Assembly (NCBI GenBank): GCA_030607655.1
Contig: JAUWJN010000021.1
Location: 1-14,902 of the forward strand
Direction of reading: 5' to 3'
Length of the DNA: 14,902 bases
Origin: a bacterium
GTDB taxonomy: Bacteria; Armatimonadota; Zipacnadia; Zipacnadales; Zipacnadaceae
The position numbers and the translations under genes are program-made. Positions 1-7,765 of the stretch are shown in pieces (position 1 is the first letter of the stretch; each line of letters starts with the position of its first letter). The notes under the pieces are model-generated. The model was given only the letters and a program-made list of their open reading frames with translations, searched no databases and had not been told where the DNA came from.

Positions 1-243
1 AACGAATCCGCTCTGGGCCAGGATTTTAACATCGCCGCCCCGGCGCCATTCGACTACCGGGTCGCCGCCGAATACATCTCCGAGCAGCTTGATATCCCGA
101 CCATTGAGATTGTTTCCCCGGGATATTATTCGTTTCAAATTGACATTTCCAAAGCGCGGTCGGTGCTGGGCTACGCGCCCGAGAACGACATCTTCCGGAT
201 GATTGACCGTGCCATTACCTATCGGCGGCAGGCCAGTGAATAA
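1..243 (+). CDS. NAD-dependent epimerase/dehydratase (extended SDR), C-terminal part
   Basis: The reading frame is open from the first base and stops with TAA at 241-243, giving 80 residues of a gene whose start lies left of the window. The peptide has the look of the C-terminal substrate-binding part of an extended short-chain dehydrogenase: a FNIAAPAPFDYR strand-loop, then the segment SFQIDISKARSVLGYAPEN, where D-x-S-K-A-x-x-x-L-G-Y-x-P is the hallmark of nucleotide-sugar epimerases and dehydratases, and a final helix MIDRAITYRR. The NAD-binding Rossmann half and the catalytic YxxxK are not in view, so substrate and reaction cannot be named. The gene is followed 38 nt later by a VOC-fold gene on the same strand, so these are probably one operon. 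Confidence 0.8.
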   Translation, partial: NESALGQDFNIAAPAPFDYRVAAEYISEQLDIPTIEIVSPGYYSFQIDISKARSVLGYAPENDIFRMIDRAITYRRQASE

Positions 244-281
244 ATGGATTGTCAACACACTGTAAAAGGAGGTTGATGAGT

Positions 282-629
282 ATGCGTCAGTTTCACCATG
301 TAGGTATTCCCACCGACGAGCCCCAGCCGGGCGAAATGTACGTGGCCGACACCAAAGTCTGGGTGACCGACCCCCTGGACCATCCCTACAAAATCGAGTA
401 TTTGCGCTATGAGCCGGACTCCCCGGTCACCGGGCCACTGCGCGAGCTGCCGCACCTGGCCTTCGCGACCGATGACCTGGAGGCAGAGCTGGCCGGCAAG
501 GAGATTATCCTGGAGCCTTTCCGCCCCATGGAAGGGCTAACGGTTGCGTTCATATTAGAGGACGGGGCCGTTTTCGAGTTTATGCATTGGGACGAAGGCC
601 GCCAATCATTTATTGAGAAGAAGGAGTGA
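282..629 (+). CDS. VOC-superfamily (glyoxalase/dioxygenase fold) small protein
   Basis: This encodes 115 residues. A strong AGGAGG at 267-272 lies 9 nt before the ATG at 282. A nearer ATG at 276 (3 nt away) and an upstream in-frame TTG at 249 are poorer choices. The N-terminus RQFHHVGIPT is the typical first beta strand of vicinal-oxygen-chelate proteins, with the HHVGI histidine as a usual metal ligand. ELPHLAFAT (about 62-70) and GAVFEFMHW (about 94-102) match the later strands that carry further ligands. The length fits a single VOC domain of two beta-alpha-beta-beta-beta repeats. Such proteins act as isomerases, lyases or dioxygenases on small oxygenated substrates. The stop codon overlaps the ribosome binding site of the following SDR gene, so the two are likely co-translated. 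The specific substrate is unknown. Confidence 0.8.
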   Translation: MRQFHHVGIPTDEPQPGEMYVADTKVWVTDPLDHPYKIEYLRYEPDSPVTGPLRELPHLAFATDDLEAELAGKEIILEPFRPMEGLTVAFILEDGAVFEFMHWDEGRQSFIEKKE

Positions 630-636
630 TATTGCT

Positions 637-1407
637 ATGGATCTTCAGGACAAAGTCATAATTGTCACCGGTGGCACGTCGGGCATCGGCGCTGGCTGCA
701 GCCGCCACTTCGCCGCATTGGGGGCCAAGGTCGTCATCGTCTCCAACCAACCCGAGGCGGGCGCCGCCTTGGAGGAGGAACTGCAAGCCCAGGACCACGA
801 GGTACGCTTCATCGAGACCGACATCTCATCAGAAGATGACGTAAAGCACCTGGTGGATGAGACACTAAAGACGTTTGGCCGTATTGACTGCCTGCACAGC
901 AATGCCGGCGTCTGGCGCGAGGGCACGGTAAAAGACTTCACCGAGGACGACTGGCAACTGATAATGGGGGTTAATGTCAAGGGCAACTTCCTGCTGCTCA
1001 AGCACATTGTGCCGGTGATGGAGAAGCAGGGTCAGGGCGTAGTAGTAATCACCACCTCGGTGGCCGCGTTTATCGGCTTCCCGGCCCATGCCCTCTATTG
1101 TGCCTCCAAGGCTGCTTTGGAAGCGCTGATTCGCTGTCTGGCCACTGACCATGCCGGCGTCATTCGCGTGGTGGGCATCTGCCCGGGAACCATTGACACG
1201 CCGATGCTGCGGGCCAGTTGTGCCGGCTGGGACACACCAGAGGAGGAGCTATTAGCTGACATAGCGCAGAAAATACCAGTACGCCGTCTCGGCCAGCCCG
1301 AGGACGTCGCCAAAGCGGCGGCTTTTCTGCTCAGCGACGATGCCGGCTTCATCAATGGCACCTCACTAATGATGGAAGGCGGCACCCTCGCCCTCCCGCC
1401 GTGGTAA
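637..1407 (+). CDS. Classical short-chain dehydrogenase/reductase (SDR)
   Basis: This encodes 256 residues, the usual length of a classical SDR. The ATG at 637 is chosen because AAGGAG at 621-626 lies 10 nt before it. An in-frame upstream start at 613 would sit inside the VOC gene. The cofactor motif TGGTSGIG is at residues 11-18, NAG at 89-91, and the catalytic tetrad reads N113, S141, Y154, K158 (YCASK). The PG motif (CPGTIDTPM) follows at about 182-190, and GTSLMMEGG near the end matches the C-terminal strand. The enzyme should interconvert an alcohol and a ketone with NAD(P). D or basic residues expected after strand 2 are not clear (IVSNQPE), so NAD versus NADP is undecided. It is the last plus-strand gene before a convergent Gfo/Idh/MocA gene. 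Confidence 0.92.
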   Translation: MDLQDKVIIVTGGTSGIGAGCSRHFAALGAKVVIVSNQPEAGAALEEELQAQDHEVRFIETDISSEDDVKHLVDETLKTFGRIDCLHSNAGVWREGTVKDFTEDDWQLIMGVNVKGNFLLLKHIVPVMEKQGQGVVVITTSVAAFIGFPAHALYCASKAALEALIRCLATDHAGVIRVVGICPGTIDTPMLRASCAGWDTPEEELLADIAQKIPVRRLGQPEDVAKAAAFLLSDDAGFINGTSLMMEGGTLALPPW

Positions 1408-1420
1408 CTGAGCTTACCGC
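1401..1420. terminator. Possible weak hairpin between convergent genes
   Basis: The 12-nt gap between the stop codons of the SDR (plus) and the Gfo/Idh/MocA gene (minus) sits inside a 7-bp inverted repeat. GTGGTAA at 1401-1407 pairs with TTACCGC at 1414-1420 with one G-T wobble, and the loop is 6 nt. No run of T follows on either strand, so it is at best a weak or factor-assisted terminator. Confidence 0.25.
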
Positions 1421-2421
1421 TACAGTGACACCACCTCGCCGGTGGCGGCGGATCTTTCCGCGGCCAGGCAGGCTTCTACGGCGGCCATAGATTCGGCGGG
1501 CGTAATGACTGATGGCGGCTCGCCGGTGGCGACACAGTTGACGAAATAGGCCAGTTCGGCGCACAGTGCCCCTTGCAGTTGCCCGCGGAGCTCCGGCCAA
1601 TAGGTAGTGTCCGGGCAATGCCAGCCATCGGCGTCCAGGAAGGAGAGATTCGGATGGGTTTCGTGGATGTGGATGGACCCCTCGGTGCCGATAATCTCCA
1701 TCCGCTCGTCAATCTGGAAGGGCGTATTGTCGGGCAGGAACCAGACATCCTCCAGTATCCCTACGGCGCCGGTGTCGAAACGATACATCGTCCAGCCCAA
1801 ATCCGGATTCTTCAGCCCGCGCACGTTCACGGTCTGGGCGTAAGCGCTGACGATCTTCGCTCCACTGTACCACAGCATCAGGTCAGTGTCGTGGACGCCA
1901 TCGCCGATGATCGGGCCTATTTTCGGCAGCACTCCCTCCCCGACCCAGGCGGGGATATTGCGCCGGGCGTACATGGAGACAATTTTCCCGATGCGCCCCT
2001 CAGCAATCGGCTCTTTGGCCGCCGCGTAGCGCGGATTGAAGCGACAGATATGCCCCACCATAAAGAATCCTGCCGCCGCTTCCGCTGCCTGGACAATCTC
2101 CTGGCAATCCTCCAGCGTGGAGGCCATCGGTTTTTCCAGCATCACGTGCTTACCGGCTTCCAGCGCAGCGATGGCCGGTGCTTTGTGCTGGTTATACATC
2201 GTCACCACACTGACGGCCTCCACGTTAGGGTCAGCCAGCAAGTCATTGTAGTCAGTGTAGGTCTTCTCCGCACCAAACCGTTCCCCCAGCTCCGCCAGGC
2301 GCGACTCGGTGCGGGTACACAACGCATAGATATTAGCCTGCGGGAGTGTTGCCAGGGCCTCACAGTGCTTTTCTCCGAAGAATCCCAGGCCGATCACACC
2401 ATAGTTGACAGTTCGCATCAT
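1420..2421 (-). CDS. Gfo/Idh/MocA-family NAD(P)-dependent oxidoreductase
   Basis: This encodes 333 residues, normal for the family. AAGGAGG (plus positions 2427-2433) lies 5 nt before a doubled start codon ATGATG (2421 and 2418). Either could be used, and the reading frame extending to 2538 has no support. The N-terminal Rossmann motif is GLGFFG at residues 11-16, and the family's EKP signature (VMLEKPMAST) is at 96-98, where the lysine contacts substrate and cofactor. GDGVHDTDLM at about 173-182 is the conserved active-site helix with a catalytic histidine at about 177. Members oxidise or epimerise sugars, inositols and related polyols. It is convergent with the SDR and divergent from tRNA-Leu. 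It may act on the same sugar as the plus-strand genes, but that is inference. Confidence 0.92.
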   Translation of the reverse strand: MMRTVNYGVIGLGFFGEKHCEALATLPQANIYALCTRTESRLAELGERFGAEKTYTDYNDLLADPNVEAVSVVTMYNQHKAPAIAALEAGKHVMLEKPMASTLEDCQEIVQAAEAAAGFFMVGHICRFNPRYAAAKEPIAEGRIGKIVSMYARRNIPAWVGEGVLPKIGPIIGDGVHDTDLMLWYSGAKIVSAYAQTVNVRGLKNPDLGWTMYRFDTGAVGILEDVWFLPDNTPFQIDERMEIIGTEGSIHIHETHPNLSFLDADGWHCPDTTYWPELRGQLQGALCAELAYFVNCVATGEPPSVITPAESMAAVEACLAAERSAATGEVVSL

Positions 2422-2514
2422 TACCGCCTCCTTATTTAGTTGAGAATTAGCTCCGCTCGCCGTCCAGGTACTATTTATTGATTCAACTATTCGCGGGCGC
2501 GGCTGATTAACCTC

Positions 2515-2544
2515 TTGACAGCTACATCGCCGAATCATTATAAT
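2515..2544 (+). promoter_or_regulatory. Sigma70-type promoter of tRNA-Leu
   Basis: A perfect TTGACA (2515-2520) and a perfect TATAAT (2539-2544) are separated by 18 nt. The tRNA begins 9 nt after the -10 box, so transcription should start at or just before the tRNA 5' end. This is a strong stable-RNA promoter. It also indicates that the host uses the standard housekeeping sigma consensus. Confidence 0.88.
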
Positions 2545-2553
2545 GCCGGTAGA

Positions 2554-2640
2554 GCCGAAGTGGTGGAATTGGTAGACACGCTGTCCTCAGGAGGCAGTGG
2601 GCTTCTGCCCGTGCCGGTTCGAATCCGGCCTTCGGCACCA
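2554..2640 (+). tRNA. tRNA-Leu(CAG)
   Basis: The 87-nt class II tRNA is visible in full. The acceptor stem GCCGAAG (2554-2560) pairs with CTTCGGC (2630-2636). The anticodon stem CTGTC/GGCAG encloses loop CTCAGGA with anticodon CAG at 2588-2590, reading CUG. The long variable arm GGGC-TTCT-GCCC is present. The T arm GCCGG-TTCGAAT-CCGGC is perfect. The discriminator A and the CCA end (2638-2640) are encoded in the DNA. Confidence 0.97.
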
Positions 2641-2650
2641 CTACAGAAGG

Positions 2651-2680
2651 AAACGGCGCCCGTGGGGCGCCGTTTTGTTT
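2651..2680 (+). terminator. Intrinsic terminator after tRNA-Leu
   Basis: An 11-bp perfect stem (2651-2661 with 2665-2675) closes a 3-nt loop and runs into TTTTGTTT. This is a classic Rho-independent terminator starting about 10 nt after the tRNA CCA. On the minus strand it has only a short T run, so it may be poor at stopping the long minus-strand operon that ends at 2714. Confidence 0.9.
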
Positions 2681-2713
2681 GAGCTTACTTAGTGCGCGCG
2701 GGGGAACAGCAAT

Positions 2714-5326
2714 TTATGCTTGCGCCGCTATGACTGTTAGCTCCTGCCCCGCGCCGATGGTCAGCGGCTCGGCAAACCGTATCTGCAGGCGGTCCGTGTG
2801 GATCTCAGTCTCCACGGGCAGTTCCTGCCAGTCCACGGCCACCTTTATGCCGGATAGATCACCCTCACCGGACAGTGCCAGGCTCAGCGCTTGAAGCCGT
2901 TGCTCGCCATGCAGCGGACTCAGACGCCACGTGAAGTTCTCCCCACTACGCCGCTGGCCGAACAGCCCCCACGCCGCGGGGGTAGACCAGACGCAGCGGA
3001 AGTCGTCGGTGTTAGTTATCGGTGCGAATTTCATCTCGCCGCTGACCCCCGAATAATGAAACCCCGACAGGGCCAATATCGGCGCCCACGCCGCCATCGC
3101 GCGAGCGTAGTGATGACCACACTCAGCCTCATTCCACGGATTACGCTTCTCGCCATCGTGGCGCTGCCGGGCGGCACGGATTACTGCCAGCCCTTCGGGT
3201 ATCAGGCCCTCATAGAGCAGTAAAGTGCCGAGTAGGTAATCCATGCTCGTCCATACTTCACTGGCGAAATACATAGGGACGTGGGGCCGGCCGCCATGGG
3301 GCCAGGTACAGATGACAGTACCCGCTTCATCGTTGAGCGCGAAGGTGCGCAGCAGGCAGGCATGGGCGGACAGGTTCGGCTTAAAGTTATGCTGAAAGAC
3401 CGCCTGTACAGCTCGCCGCATATTGTCGTGGTCTAGCAGGTAGCCCAGCTCTACAATGTAGGCGAAATACTGCCCGATAAGCTGATCAGCCAGGCAGCCG
3501 ATACCCACTTGAAACTTTGGCTCTTGCGTAATTTCCGAGCCATAGCCGAGGATGAGTCCGTCAGCGACCTTTCGGCCCACCTGTGACCGCACTTGCTGGA
3601 TGTAGTATTCACCGTTGAACAAGTTCTCATCAACCCAGCGACTCCCGTTCCGGAATAATTGCTGATATTTCTGCGCGGCTTCCTCCTCACCGACGGCGCG
3701 GGCCATCTCCTCGGCGGCCCGCAGCGCTCCCAGGTACCACGTTCCGCACTGCGGGTTAGGCCCATGATACTCTACGTCATAAGTAGAGTGCTGGATTCCC
3801 TCCATCACCCCATCCTGATCGCCATCCCCGCCCCCCTCAATCCAGGCAAACTCCAGAGCCTTCTTCGCCGGCGGCCACAGCTTGCGCAACCACTTGTCGT
3901 CTCCGCACAGTTGCCAGTCGCGGTACAGCTTCATAACACACCCCATCTGGCCGTCGGCGGCGGCGTTTCGCCGGGACTCAGTACCCAACGGCAATGAAGT
4001 ACGAAACGACATTAACCCGTCGGGCCAGGTGTCGTTGAGGAACTCGGTTTCCCGAATGGATCGTGATAGGCTGGGGAACAGAAACGCGGTGGTGTGCTCA
4101 TAGTTCCACACGTGTGTACAGGTGCCGTGGCAACACCCACCCCCATCACTACAGCCCTCAAAAGCATGAAAGCTGCCGTCGGCTATCCGGAAACAGGTCT
4201 GGGTACGCAGCGTGGAGACATTGCTCATCGCCGCGTCAATTACATAATCAGGCAGCGTGCTGGACAGCATCGCGGCTACATACTGGCGCGACTGTTGCTC
4301 CAGCCAGTCCAGATTGCTGACCACGTATTCGGCTACCTCCCCGGCATCCGCGAAGCGCGTGCAATAATAGTTGCCCAGCCAGTCATCCTCCGGCTGTGAG
4401 GTTTCCCACCCACAGCCAGTCGCCGTGCGGTTAGGAAAGTGCCAGGTAATGAAGAACGGGAACTCCACCGTCTGCCCCGGCAGCAATTCGGCGGACAGAC
4501 ACAGTGCGCCCTGATGGGTACTGCCGTCGCCGCTGGGTTCATTGCTGCCTGGATCATCCACGCCACCATCTTCCGCGAAGCGGTCCCAGAAATGCGGCAG
4601 CCCTACTCCCGTGCACTGGCAAGTCAACGCTTTATGGGTGGTGCTCAAGGCCATCGTGCCGAATCGGGGCGAGTCTTCCGGGTATTTTGCCGAACTCATC
4701 CGCAGCCCTCGCAGCGTACCGTTATACACGTATTCATTGACGTTCTGCCCAAAGTCATCCGCAGCGCCCGGAGCATCTGAGGCCCCGCAGCCGATCGCAT
4801 TCATCACCGTCCCCGCTATGGAGACTCGCACGGGGTACGCGTTAGGATTATGCACCTTGTAACGCAGCACCGCCACTGGCAGTCCCGAAGCATCCGGGTC
4901 CAGCGGGATAAGCGGGTTAAAGGCTTCCAGGGTCACGGTGACGGGCAGTTGGTCATCCTGGAACTCAATCTGGGCAAACGGATATGCTCCATTGAATTGG
5001 GCTTCGGCCAGTCGGGGCAGGCCGGTGACCTGACCGCGGATAACTCCCTGACCTCCTGAATACGGGGGCAGAATCTGGCGTTCCAGGACCCGCGCCACCG
5101 GCGGCTCATCGCCGCTCTGAACCCAGATGGCAAAGAAGCTATAGGGCAGCATATTGCCCTTAGCCGAGCGGTTGAATATTTCCCAATCGCGCAACTGCCC
5201 CCGTCCTCCCAGAGAGACGGTCCCCGTACCTATCCCCCCCAGCGGGAAGGCAATCTCTGCAAGCTGTCTCCCCGTGAAACTCCGCGCATTACCATACTGA
5301 AAAACATCCAACCTGTCAGTCATCAT
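2714..5326 (-). CDS. GH116 / non-lysosomal glucosylceramidase-type glycoside hydrolase (DUF608)
   Basis: This encodes 870 residues. GAGGAG (plus 5332-5337) precedes a doubled ATGATG at 5326/5323, and the upstream CRP gene stops only 2 nt before the start, so translation is probably coupled. No signal peptide is seen, so the enzyme is likely cytoplasmic. The N-terminal half (about 20-350, opening with IAFPLGGIGTGTVSLGGRG and RDWEIFNR) matches the beta-sandwich GBA2 N-terminal domain. The rest matches the (alpha/alpha)6 catalytic domain once named DUF608, with GTCTHVWNYE near 401-410 and PQCGTWYLGALRAAEEMA after it. From memory of GBA2, the FEG glutamate near 390 and the TYD aspartate near 517 are my candidates for nucleophile and acid/base. 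This is inference. Bacterial GH116 enzymes cleave beta-glucosides or beta-xylosides. The substrate here is unknown. Confidence 0.88.
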   Translation of the reverse strand: MMTDRLDVFQYGNARSFTGRQLAEIAFPLGGIGTGTVSLGGRGQLRDWEIFNRSAKGNMLPYSFFAIWVQSGDEPPVARVLERQILPPYSGGQGVIRGQVTGLPRLAEAQFNGAYPFAQIEFQDDQLPVTVTLEAFNPLIPLDPDASGLPVAVLRYKVHNPNAYPVRVSIAGTVMNAIGCGASDAPGAADDFGQNVNEYVYNGTLRGLRMSSAKYPEDSPRFGTMALSTTHKALTCQCTGVGLPHFWDRFAEDGGVDDPGSNEPSGDGSTHQGALCLSAELLPGQTVEFPFFITWHFPNRTATGCGWETSQPEDDWLGNYYCTRFADAGEVAEYVVSNLDWLEQQSRQYVAAMLSSTLPDYVIDAAMSNVSTLRTQTCFRIADGSFHAFEGCSDGGGCCHGTCTHVWNYEHTTAFLFPSLSRSIRETEFLNDTWPDGLMSFRTSLPLGTESRRNAAADGQMGCVMKLYRDWQLCGDDKWLRKLWPPAKKALEFAWIEGGGDGDQDGVMEGIQHSTYDVEYHGPNPQCGTWYLGALRAAEEMARAVGEEEAAQKYQQLFRNGSRWVDENLFNGEYYIQQVRSQVGRKVADGLILGYGSEITQEPKFQVGIGCLADQLIGQYFAYIVELGYLLDHDNMRRAVQAVFQHNFKPNLSAHACLLRTFALNDEAGTVICTWPHGGRPHVPMYFASEVWTSMDYLLGTLLLYEGLIPEGLAVIRAARQRHDGEKRNPWNEAECGHHYARAMAAWAPILALSGFHYSGVSGEMKFAPITNTDDFRCVWSTPAAWGLFGQRRSGENFTWRLSPLHGEQRLQALSLALSGEGDLSGIKVAVDWQELPVETEIHTDRLQIRFAEPLTIGAGQELTVIAAQA

Positions 5327-5328
5327 TT

Positions 5329-7671
5329 TCACTCCTCAGTCTGCTTCAGCACCATCTCACCCAAATCAACCGTCTGCCCACCTTTGGCGGTGAATTCGGC
5401 CAGTGTACGGCCACCCCGTTTCTCCGGTGGAAAGACAGGAACTTCGTAATTAACACCCGCGATCAGGCCCGCCACGTCCCACCTGCCCTCCTCATCGGTA
5501 TAAGCCTGCCATTTGAAGCCCGCTGAGGTTAACCGCTGCCGCAACTGAGACGATTGCCAATAGGAGAGACCACCAGAGACGCTTACTGTCGCGCCCCGTA
5601 CTGGTTTTCCCTGCTCGTCTACGACTCGGCCAGTGGCACTACCTAGTGGCTGGAGGATCAGTCCGGGCTCAAAGCCCCAATCTGGGTCAATTTCTTCAGC
5701 GGCGAACAGCGGCTTCGTCGCATGGACAGCCACAATCAAGACTTTGCCTCGTGCGGGCAGACCAGTCAGCTCGAAGTACCCGTCCTCACCAGCATAGGCC
5801 GGCTCCTTCGTTGCCCCAAACCCTCTTTCGCCAACACCAAACACGAGCGCCCCCTGTACCGCTTGCTGCTGCTGGTCACCGACCCAACCGCGCGCACTGC
5901 GGCCCTTCAAGTCAAGCCGCAGAGGCGGAAGCTGACGCTGCTCTCCCGGGGCAAGCGTGATTTGGCCCAGGTTCCACCAGGCGCTGTCCACCACAAGCTG
6001 ATCGGTCTCCGATGTGGGTAGCACCTTCAGCCGTACCCCTGCGGGCAGCGGCCCGACCCGCAGCCGACCTTGCTCATCACTGCGCGCCCCAGGAATGTCG
6101 CGGCCACTTACGCCATCGTAAGTCACCCATACCCGCACACCAATATCGGGCACTGGCTTGCCTTCGGTGTCAATCACTTCGGCCACCGCGTAGGCTGCTT
6201 GTGCCAAACGAATCTCCACTGGCTTTTCGGAATCATACACGAAGACAATTTCGGCCAGGTCTCGGTCCAGGTCACAGGCGAACACAGCCCAAGGTGGTTC
6301 CGGTCTAAACGTCTTCGCTAGGTCTAACTCAAACTTCCCCTCGGTATCGCTTTGCGTGCCAAAGAAGCTCTCTAATCGCTCTCGCGTGAAAGTACCAGCT
6401 ATGGCCCCGACCGAGACGCCTGCGGCCGGCCGCCCGTCAGGTAACAATATCTGACCGCGCAGGTTATGCACCCGGCGCAGCACGAAGTCCACGCCAGTCA
6501 TTATCTCCCCTGCCACTACTTCCACCCACTGCTTGTCAGGTTCAGCCGAAGTGTGAGGTAAGCCCTCTACGCCGCCCATGTAATACAGCATATTCTTCCC
6601 CACCGGCAGCCGGAAAGTGTAGGTGCCGGCCTCATTGGTAGTTACACTTTGGCAGGCAGCGCTGGAGTGAGGCCGGGCGGGGCCATAAGCAGCTACGCGG
6701 GCCCCGGCAATGGGCCGCCCCGTCTCGGCTTCCGTGACAGCGCCCTGCACCAGGCCGCCGGGAGTCAACTCTAGGTCGGCGTCAGTGACGTGCTCACCGG
6801 CTTTCAGAGTAACTCCCTCAATGGCCTCCGCTGTAAGCCCTTCTGGCGGGTCTACCATAACGTTGTAAACTCCTGCCGGCAACTGGTCGAGCTTATAGGT
6901 CCCGTCCTGAGCCGACATATCCTCATTCCACCCGCTAGTCGGGTCCTGCCCTTGGCAGAAGATTTCCACGCCAGAGACCGGCTCGCCCTCACGCGTGATA
7001 CGTCCGGAAACAACCGCTTCAGGGTGCAGGATAAGCTCGATGTCCTGCTCGCGGGCGAATATCGCAGGCGGCATAACATTTCCTATCACGCGTGTCGCCC
7101 AGCCCTCTGCCTGCGCGACCAGACTGAGCCCGGCTTCCTGAGGCAAACCAAGAAGCTCAAATCTACCCGCCTCGTCGGTCATGTCGCGGAGCAACTTCGC
7201 CTCTCCGAAGACCAAATGCTGCCAGGTGCCATTTGCGCCAAGGCGTTGCAATATTCCTATCGCCACCTCTGCTCCTCCAATGGGATTGCCTTGGGCGTCG
7301 GTGAGGGTGCCCCGGCAAGTCACCGCATTTGCGCTCAGCTTGAGGGTAATCTCACCACCCGCCTCCACTCGCCCCCAGTCAAGCGCAAAGCCCTCTTTCC
7401 GTGCGCCGCCCTGCACAACCCTGTCCGGCTCATGCGTGTCAAAGCTGAACGAAAAGCGCCCATCGGCGTCGGACTGCCTCTGCTTCACCGCAAACGGCCA
7501 CTGGTCTTTGGTCGACCGGTATAACACGAATACGCCCGCTGCCGCCACCGGCTGTCCCTCCGGGCCCAGTACCTGCCCAGTGATGGTGACCTGCTCAGCG
7601 TGAGCCGGCCCTACTAGGCATAGGAAGACCAGGACTATCAAAATGAACTCTGCATACCGCTGTGACATCAT
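5329..7671 (-). CDS. Secreted eight-module carboxypeptidase-regulatory-like (CRP) domain protein, copy 2
   Basis: This encodes 780 residues. The start is a doubled ATG (7671/7668) 5 or 8 nt after GGAG. A signal peptide (hydrophobic ILIVLVFLCLVGP, cleavage after AHA near residue 25) predicts export. The remainder is eight beta-sandwich modules beginning near residues 27, 117, 219, 306, 403, 494, 591 and 678. Each opens with a G-x-V/I-x-D/E-x-x-G-x-P-V-x-G-A-x-V signature, for example ITGQVLGPEGQPV and ATGRVVDEQGKPVRGA. This is the CarboxypepD_reg-like / MSCRAMM-type fold, used in exported structural or ligand-binding roles. No catalytic residues or membrane anchor are seen. All eight modules align in order with the protein at 11972-14284, so the two are full-length paralogues. 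The stop overlaps the ribosome binding site of the GH116 gene. The ligand is unknown. Confidence 0.88.
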   Translation of the reverse strand: MMSQRYAEFILIVLVFLCLVGPAHAEQVTITGQVLGPEGQPVAAAGVFVLYRSTKDQWPFAVKQRQSDADGRFSFSFDTHEPDRVVQGGARKEGFALDWGRVEAGGEITLKLSANAVTCRGTLTDAQGNPIGGAEVAIGILQRLGANGTWQHLVFGEAKLLRDMTDEAGRFELLGLPQEAGLSLVAQAEGWATRVIGNVMPPAIFAREQDIELILHPEAVVSGRITREGEPVSGVEIFCQGQDPTSGWNEDMSAQDGTYKLDQLPAGVYNVMVDPPEGLTAEAIEGVTLKAGEHVTDADLELTPGGLVQGAVTEAETGRPIAGARVAAYGPARPHSSAACQSVTTNEAGTYTFRLPVGKNMLYYMGGVEGLPHTSAEPDKQWVEVVAGEIMTGVDFVLRRVHNLRGQILLPDGRPAAGVSVGAIAGTFTRERLESFFGTQSDTEGKFELDLAKTFRPEPPWAVFACDLDRDLAEIVFVYDSEKPVEIRLAQAAYAVAEVIDTEGKPVPDIGVRVWVTYDGVSGRDIPGARSDEQGRLRVGPLPAGVRLKVLPTSETDQLVVDSAWWNLGQITLAPGEQRQLPPLRLDLKGRSARGWVGDQQQQAVQGALVFGVGERGFGATKEPAYAGEDGYFELTGLPARGKVLIVAVHATKPLFAAEEIDPDWGFEPGLILQPLGSATGRVVDEQGKPVRGATVSVSGGLSYWQSSQLRQRLTSAGFKWQAYTDEEGRWDVAGLIAGVNYEVPVFPPEKRGGRTLAEFTAKGGQTVDLGEMVLKQTEE
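5344..5375 (-). repeat. 32-bp exact repeat, CRP C-terminal coding sequence (copy a)
   Basis: These 32 bases are identical to 7686-7717. They encode the end of the last CRP module (TVDLGEMVLK region) in the intact gene, and the second copy lies in a gene remnant. An exact match of this length between a live gene and a fragment 2.3 kb away points to recent duplication or gene conversion. Confidence 0.9.
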
Positions 7672-7682
7672 CCTCACTCCCC

Positions 7683-7763
7683 CTACTTCAGCACCATCTC
7701 ACCCAAATCAACCGTCTCGCCGGCGTTGGCAGTAAACCCGGCAAATATGTGGCCGCCACATCT
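7683..7763 (-). pseudogene. C-terminal remnant of a CRP-domain gene
   Basis: The minus strand between the toroid gene and the second CRP gene still encodes a recognisable CRP C-terminus. It reads RCGGHIFAGFTANAGETVD followed by LGEMVLK and a TAG stop at 7683-7685. The intact paralogue ends RGGRTLAEFTAKGGQTVD followed by LGEMVLK, and 32 bases (7686-7717) are identical between them. No start codon or module body remains. The fragment begins 2 nt after the toroid gene's stop codon, and the next CRP gene starts 11 nt after its TAG. It is best read as the tail of a lost CRP gene whose body was deleted or displaced. Confidence 0.75.
7686..7717 (-). repeat. 32-bp exact repeat, CRP C-terminal remnant (copy b)
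   Basis: This is identical to 5344-5375. It lies in the short spacer between the toroid gene and the second large CRP gene, and marks the spacer as former CRP coding sequence. Confidence 0.9.
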
Positions 7764-7765
7764 GC

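Noticed and set aside
249..281. TTG start at 249 and ATG at 276 for the VOC gene
   Set aside because: The AGGAGG at 267-272 lies downstream of 249 and too close to 276. The VOC homology begins at the ATG at 282.
1573..2439. A 288-codon open frame on the plus strand opposite the Gfo/Idh/MocA gene
   Set aside because: It is antisense to a gene with clear family motifs, has no ribosome binding site, and its peptide is His/Arg-rich without domain features. It is a by-product of high GC.
6790..7524. Long plus-strand open frames opposite the second CRP gene
   Set aside because: They lie fully inside a coding gene with conserved module motifs. The translations are low in structure, and no start signal is present.
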